This document shows positions 60,501-64,000 of a stretch of DNA of 64,000 nt, in pieces (within the stretch, counting starts at the first letter, position 1; each line of letters opens with the position of its first letter). The DNA is from Sorangium cellulosum (lineage in GTDB: Bacteria; Myxococcota_A; Polyangia; Polyangiales; Polyangiaceae). The position numbers were made by a program, and so were the translations under genes. The stretch lies in the NCBI RefSeq assembly GCF_002950945.1, contig NZ_CP012673.1, forward strand, positions 6,896,501-6,960,500, written 5' to 3'. The notes beneath the pieces are model-generated. The model was not told where the DNA came from, did not search any database, and worked only from the letters and a program-made list of their open reading frames with translations.

Positions 60501-63085
60501 TCGCCCTCCCCACCGGCGGCGCGGTCGTCGTTCAACTCGCGGTCGGCGCGCCGGACGATGCGGGTCGACGGTCGCTGACGCTCCACGCGCGCTCGGAGGG
60601 CGACCTGCACGACGCCCCGTGGACGAGGCATGCCAGCGGCACGCTCGGTCCGGCGTCGGACACGCCGGCGTCCGACCTCGCTCCCGATCTGCGCGCCTGG
60701 CCACCGCCGGGCGCCGACGAGGTGCACGTCGGCGCGTTCTACGAGCGCATCGCAGAGGCCGGGCTCTCGTACGGACCGGATTTCCGGGGCATCGGCGCGG
60801 TCTTCCGGCGCGGCGCAGAGCTCTTCGTCGACGTCGAGCTCCCGGAGAGCACGGCGCGCGACGCGGGGCGCTTCGCGCTGCATCCGGCGCTGCTCGACGC
60901 CGCCATGCAAGCGCTCACCCTGGAGAGCCTGCACGAGGCCGCGGAGGTCTCGATGCCCTTCTCGTGGAGCGGCGTGTCGCTGCGCGCCGTCGGCGCGAGC
61001 AGGCTGCGGGCTCGCTTCGAGCGCGGCGCGGGCTCGGTCTCGCTCGCGCTCGCGGACGCCGCCGGTGAGCCGCTGGGCCGCGTGGAGGCGCTCACGGCCC
61101 GGCCCGTATCGCGCGAGCTCCTGCGCGGCGCGCTCGCGCCCCGCCGCGGGTCGCTGTTCCGCCTGGAGTGGACCGAGCTCCCGAGCGCCGCTGCGCCGCC
61201 GCACGATCAGCGCTGGGCGCTCGTGGGGGACGACGTCGCGCTCGCCGCGGCGTCGAGCCCGGGCTCGGCGCTCGAGCGCTACGCCGATCTCGCCGCGCTG
61301 AGGCGCGCGCTGGACGAGGGGGCTCCGGCGCCCGACGTCGTCGCCGTCCCGCTCGTCGCGCGCACGGACGCTGCGGAGGGGATCTCCGCCGTCCACGACG
61401 CGACGGCCAGGGCGCTCACGCTGCTGCAGGCGTGGCTTTCCGACGAGCGCCTCGCCTCCTTCCGCCTCGTCGTGCTCACGCGCGGGGCGGTCGCGACGCG
61501 CCGTGAGGAGGGGGTCGCGGACCTCGTCCATGCGCCGCTCTGGGGGCTCGTCCGCGCGGCGCAGGCCGAGAACCCGCAGCACGCCATCCTGCTCGTCGAC
61601 CTCGACGACACCGAAGCTTCGCGGCGCGCCCTGCGCGGCGCGCTCGACACCTCGGAGAGCTCGGACAAGGAGCTCGCCCTGCGCAACGGACGACGCCTCG
61701 TCCCGCGGCTCGCGCGAGCCCACGCCGCGGAGCCCGCTGCGCGGCCGCTGGATCCGAACGGCACGGTGCTCGTCACGGGGGGCACGGGGACGCTCGGCGC
61801 GCTGGTCGCGCGGCATCTCGTCGCGCATCACGGGGTCAAGCACCTCGTCCTCCTCTCCCGCCGAGGCCCCGCCGCTCCGGGCGCGGACACGCTCGCGCGC
61901 GCTCTCGAGGGCGCAGGCGCCTCCGTCACCGTCGCGGCGTGCGACGCCGCGGACCGCGCCGCCCTCGAGCGCGTCCTGGCACGGGTCGCTCGTGAGCATC
62001 CGCTCACGGCCGTCGTCCACGCCGCCGGCGCGCTCGATGACGGCGTCGTCGGCGCGCTCACCCCCGCGCGGCTCCAGGCGGTCCTGCGGGCCAAGATCGA
62101 CGCCGCGGTCCACCTGCACGAGCTCACCGAAGAGCTCGATCTCTCCGCGTTCGTGCTCTTCTCCTCGTTCGCGGGCGTCGTGGGGAGCCCTGGCCTCGCG
62201 AGCTACGCGGCGGCCAACGTCTTCCTCGACGCGCTCGCGCATCGCCGTCACGCGCGGGGGCTCCCCGCGACGGCGATCGCGTGGAGCTACTGGGATCAGA
62301 AGACGGGGTTCAGCGCCCACGTGACCGACGCGGGGCGGCGCCGGATGGCGGCCGTCGGCCTGCGCCCGCTCGCCGCTGACGAAGGGCTCGCCCTCCTCGA
62401 CACGGCCATCGCCCGAGCCGACGCCGCGCTCGTCGCGGCGCCCTTCGACGCCACAGCCCTCGGCGCGCGCGCGGAGGCGCTGCCCCCCGTGCTGCGAGGC
62501 CTCGCCCGCGCCGGCGGCTCTCGACCGATCGCCGCGAGCGCCGTGGACGCGTCGTCCCTCAAGCAGCGCCTGCTCGCGCTTCCTCCGGCCGAGCGTGCGC
62601 GCGCGCTGCTCGACGTCGTGCGCCGCCACGCCGCGGCCGTCCTCGGCGTCGCGTCGCCGAGCGCGATCGAGCCCCATCGTCCGCTGCGGGAGCGGGGGCT
62701 CGATTCGCTCATGGCGCTCGAGATCCGCAACCGGCTCTCCGCGGCGACGGGCCTGCGGCTCCGCGCCACGTTGCTCTTCGATCACCCGACGCCCGACGCG
62801 CTGACGAGCATGCTGCTCGGCGAGCTCCTCTCGGGTGAGGAGCCTCGCGACCCGGTGGGCGCGGAGCTCGACGCCGTCGAGCGCACGCTCTCCGCGCTCC
62901 ACGCGCGCGACGGCGTGCGCGAGGCGCTCACGAGGCGACTGCAAGCGCTCCTGAAGGCGTGGACGGCCGGCGGCGACGCCCCCGACGACGCGACGCTCGC
63001 CGAGAAGGTCGACACCGCCAACGTCGACGAGCTCCTTCGCATCCTCGACCAGAAGTTCGGAGAACCCGTAGATGTCCGGAGTTAG
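57512..63085 (+). CDS. cis-AT polyketide synthase, gene E: KS-AT-DH-KR-ACP
   Basis: A single complete module of 1857 residues. The N-terminal coiled coil (LLAIEKLKLRVRQLESE) is a docking helix. KS has Cys176, ECHGTGT and NFGH. AT has Ser654 in GHSQGE and YASH at 754-757, the methylmalonyl-CoA signature. DH has His959 (HRIFGAAVLP) and LLDAAMQ, and looks active. KR has TGGTGTLG near 1421, LDD (B-type) and the SYAAAN Tyr. ACP Ser1732 is in GLDSLM. No ER is present, so the product unit would be an alpha-methyl alkene. The C-terminal helices (VDELLRILDQKF) are a typical docking end. The first of two adjacent ATGs is used. A 15-bp repeat sits inside the AT. The end overlaps gene F by 14 bases. Confidence 0.96.
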   Translation: MMFGRDELLAIEKLKLRVRQLESERSEPIAIVGASCRMPGCDAPEELWRLLDEGADAVTSLPLPDGEPMPCGVVDDVESFDAEFFRIAPREASRMDARQRLALEVSWEALERAGIPATALEGQRVGVYVGASGLSRLPEANPDSHDITGNLAAVVAGRISYSLGLRGPCLSVDTACSSSLVAVHLACRALRAGECAIALAGGVSVFSRDPRELESWAAVGHFSKGGRCRPFDASADGIVGSDGCAIVVLKRLSVAARDGDPILAVIRGSAINHDGRAQGLTVPSGVAQEEVIRRALADARADARGVEYVECHGTGTTLGDPIEVQALGNVFGERGGRDRPVIVGSLKGNFGHADAAAGIAGLLKVALALKHGRIPKSLHFRAPNPHIPWSALPVEVAAEPLPWPRNGKPRLAGVSSFGISGTNAHVVLEEAPACEMSGGSVGAARDGDASRPHVFPALLSGKTEEALLAQARRLHEHLAARPDLDPVDVAYSLATSRTHFEHRAVMVARDRDTLIAALRSLADGQPGEGTVVAQSVAGAGKRVFVFPGQGSQWPSMARRLMESSRVFREQIEACTRAFAPYDDGSLRAFLQGEPDAASPNAASPNAASPNAASPNTASIERVDVVQPALFSVMVALAALWRAAGVEPDAVVGHSQGEIVAAHVAGALSLEDAARVVALRSRAITRLAGKGAMAAVELGVDALKGRLERFGERLAVAAVNSPQATLVSGDPEAIDALLDELSGAQIFARKVRVDYASHSAQVETIEAELRAELAHIAPRASRIPMYSTVTGAPVDGAELDGAYWYRNLRETVRFDEAARRLLSDGYRSFVEVSPHPVLALALRETIERAGAIAAAVTSLRRDEGDLARFVLSLGELHARGGHVDWTAFFAPARPQRVELPTYTFQRQHFRVDTVRKADVTSAGLVPADHPLLGAAIALADGGFLFTGRLRLSEHPWLSGHRIFGAAVLPSTGLVELALAAAHRVGLDVVEELALEAPLALPTGGAVVVQLAVGAPDDAGRRSLTLHARSEGDLHDAPWTRHASGTLGPASDTPASDLAPDLRAWPPPGADEVHVGAFYERIAEAGLSYGPDFRGIGAVFRRGAELFVDVELPESTARDAGRFALHPALLDAAMQALTLESLHEAAEVSMPFSWSGVSLRAVGASRLRARFERGAGSVSLALADAAGEPLGRVEALTARPVSRELLRGALAPRRGSLFRLEWTELPSAAAPPHDQRWALVGDDVALAAASSPGSALERYADLAALRRALDEGAPAPDVVAVPLVARTDAAEGISAVHDATARALTLLQAWLSDERLASFRLVVLTRGAVATRREEGVADLVHAPLWGLVRAAQAENPQHAILLVDLDDTEASRRALRGALDTSESSDKELALRNGRRLVPRLARAHAAEPAARPLDPNGTVLVTGGTGTLGALVARHLVAHHGVKHLVLLSRRGPAAPGADTLARALEGAGASVTVAACDAADRAALERVLARVAREHPLTAVVHAAGALDDGVVGALTPARLQAVLRAKIDAAVHLHELTEELDLSAFVLFSSFAGVVGSPGLASYAAANVFLDALAHRRHARGLPATAIAWSYWDQKTGFSAHVTDAGRRRMAAVGLRPLAADEGLALLDTAIARADAALVAAPFDATALGARAEALPPVLRGLARAGGSRPIAASAVDASSLKQRLLALPPAERARALLDVVRRHAAAVLGVASPSAIEPHRPLRERGLDSLMALEIRNRLSAATGLRLRATLLFDHPTPDALTSMLLGELLSGEEPRDPVGAELDAVERTLSALHARDGVREALTRRLQALLKAWTAGGDAPDDATLAEKVDTANVDELLRILDQKFGEPVDVRS
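59296..59355 (+). repeat. 15-bp x 4 tandem repeat inside the AT of gene E
   Basis: Four identical 15-bp units encode AASPN repeats within the AT domain, between the FPGQGSQW start and the PALFSVMVALAALWR helix. A fifth, changed unit follows. The insertion sits in a surface region, so activity is probably kept. Confidence 0.95.
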
Positions 63086-64000
63086 CGAGACGAAGCTCAC
63101 CGAGTATTTGCGGCGTCTGACCCACGAGCTTCACCGCGCCGAGGCGCGCCTGCGCGCGAGCGAAGAGAAGGCGCGCGAGCCGATCGCCGTCGTCGCGATC
63201 GGGTGCCGCTACCCGGGCGGCGTGCGCACGCCCGAGGATCTGTGGCGGATTCTCCAGGACGGGACGGACGTCGTCTCGGGCTTCCCCGACAACCGCGGGT
63301 GGGACCTCGAGTCGCTCTACGATCCCGATCCCGACGTCCCCGGGAAGGTCTACACGCGACAGGGGGGCTTCCTCTACGACGCCGACCTGTTCGACCCCGC
63401 GTTCTTCGGCATCAGCCCGCGGGAGGCGCGCGCCGTCGATCCGCAGCAGCGCCTGCTCCTCGAGACGTCGTGGGAAGCGCTCGAGCGCTCCGGGATCGAT
63501 CCCGAGACGCTCCAAGGCTCGGCGACGGGCGTCTTCGTCGGCGTTACCTACAACGACTACAGCCTGCTCGAAGCGCCTGACGAGCTCGAGGGCTACGTCG
63601 GCCTCGGCAGCGCGCCCAGCGTGGCGTCGGGGCGCATCGCGTACACGTTCGGGCTGAACGGCCCCACGGTCACGGTCGACACGGCGTGCAGCTCGTCGAT
63701 GGTGGCGATCCACCTCGCGTGCCAGGCGCTGCGCCTCGGCGAATGCTCCCTCGCGCTCGCGGGCGGCGTCACGGTGATGGCGACGCCCGCGGTCTTCATC
63801 GCGTACAGCCGGCAACGGGGCCTCTCGCTGGACGGCCGGTGCCGCGCGTTCTCGGCGGAGGCGAGCGGCGCGGGCTGGTCCGAAGGCGCCGGTATGTTGC
63901 TGCTCGAGCGCCTGTCTGATGCGAAGCGGAACGGTCATCCCGTCCTCGCGGTCCTGCGTGGGTCGGCGCTCAACCAGGACGGCAAGAGCCAGGGGCTGAC
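63072..64000 (+). CDS. cis-AT polyketide synthase, gene F (5' part only, KS domain)
   Basis: The first 309 codons of the next PKS gene; it continues past the right edge. The N-terminal coiled coil (TEYLRRLTHELHRAEARLRASEEK) is the docking partner expected for the end of gene E. The KS begins at PIAVVAIGCRYPGG, has Cys206 in TACSSS, and is cut at NQDGKSQGLT before the two His motifs. Its style (PDNRGWDLESLYDPDPDVPGKVYTRQGGFLYDADLFD) is that of ordinary cis-AT extension modules, unlike the left-hand KS domains. The start overlaps gene E by 14 bases, which implies coupled translation. Confidence 0.94.
   Translation, partial: MSGVSETKLTEYLRRLTHELHRAEARLRASEEKAREPIAVVAIGCRYPGGVRTPEDLWRILQDGTDVVSGFPDNRGWDLESLYDPDPDVPGKVYTRQGGFLYDADLFDPAFFGISPREARAVDPQQRLLLETSWEALERSGIDPETLQGSATGVFVGVTYNDYSLLEAPDELEGYVGLGSAPSVASGRIAYTFGLNGPTVTVDTACSSSMVAIHLACQALRLGECSLALAGGVTVMATPAVFIAYSRQRGLSLDGRCRAFSAEASGAGWSEGAGMLLLERLSDAKRNGHPVLAVLRGSALNQDGKSQGL

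Overview
The window is very GC-rich with strongly G/C-biased third codon positions, and it is filled with giant modular polyketide synthase (PKS) genes. Gene style and cassette content (soraphen/myxothiazol-like parts) suggest a myxobacterium, probably a Sorangium/Polyangiales relative. This is inferred from architecture, not from a search. No tRNA, rRNA, CRISPR or insertion sequence was seen.

Left part (1-34473, minus strand): three consecutive, overlapping trans-AT PKS genes, read right to left. Gene A (19594-34473) carries KS-DH-KR-MT-ACP-ER, KS-DH-KR-ACP and KS-flavin monooxygenase (FMO). Gene B (1116-19616) starts with the ACP that completes the FMO module. It continues with a condensation-dead KS module (KS0-DH*-MT-ACP), KS-KR-ACP, KS-ECH-ACP and KS-DH-KR-MT-ACP. 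Gene C (1116 to beyond base 1) starts a further KS. No module has its own AT. The FMO domain resembles those that insert oxygen into polyketide backbones, and the ECH domain resembles the decarboxylating ECH2 of beta-branching systems.

Middle (34474-49130): a divergent control region, an RND efflux adaptor and pump on the plus strand, then minus-strand genes. These are a ferredoxin and P450 pair under a striking triple palindromic operator, a 2-isopropylmalate-synthase-like enzyme, and a complete methoxymalonyl-ACP supply cassette (AT-carrier-methyltransferase fusion, 3-hydroxyacyl-CoA dehydrogenase, free ACP, acyl-CoA dehydrogenase, FkbH-like enzyme).

Right part (49435-64000, plus strand): a cis-AT assembly line. 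Gene D has a myxobacterial-type loading module (ACP-KS-AT-AT-ACP) followed by C-A-PCP with a glycine-like code. Gene E is a complete KS-AT-DH-KR-ACP module with a methylmalonyl-type AT. Gene F begins the next KS and runs off the window.

The two assembly lines are transcribed outwards from a shared set of precursor-supply, tailoring and export genes. Either one hybrid cis-/trans-AT pathway or two abutting clusters would fit. The window alone cannot decide.
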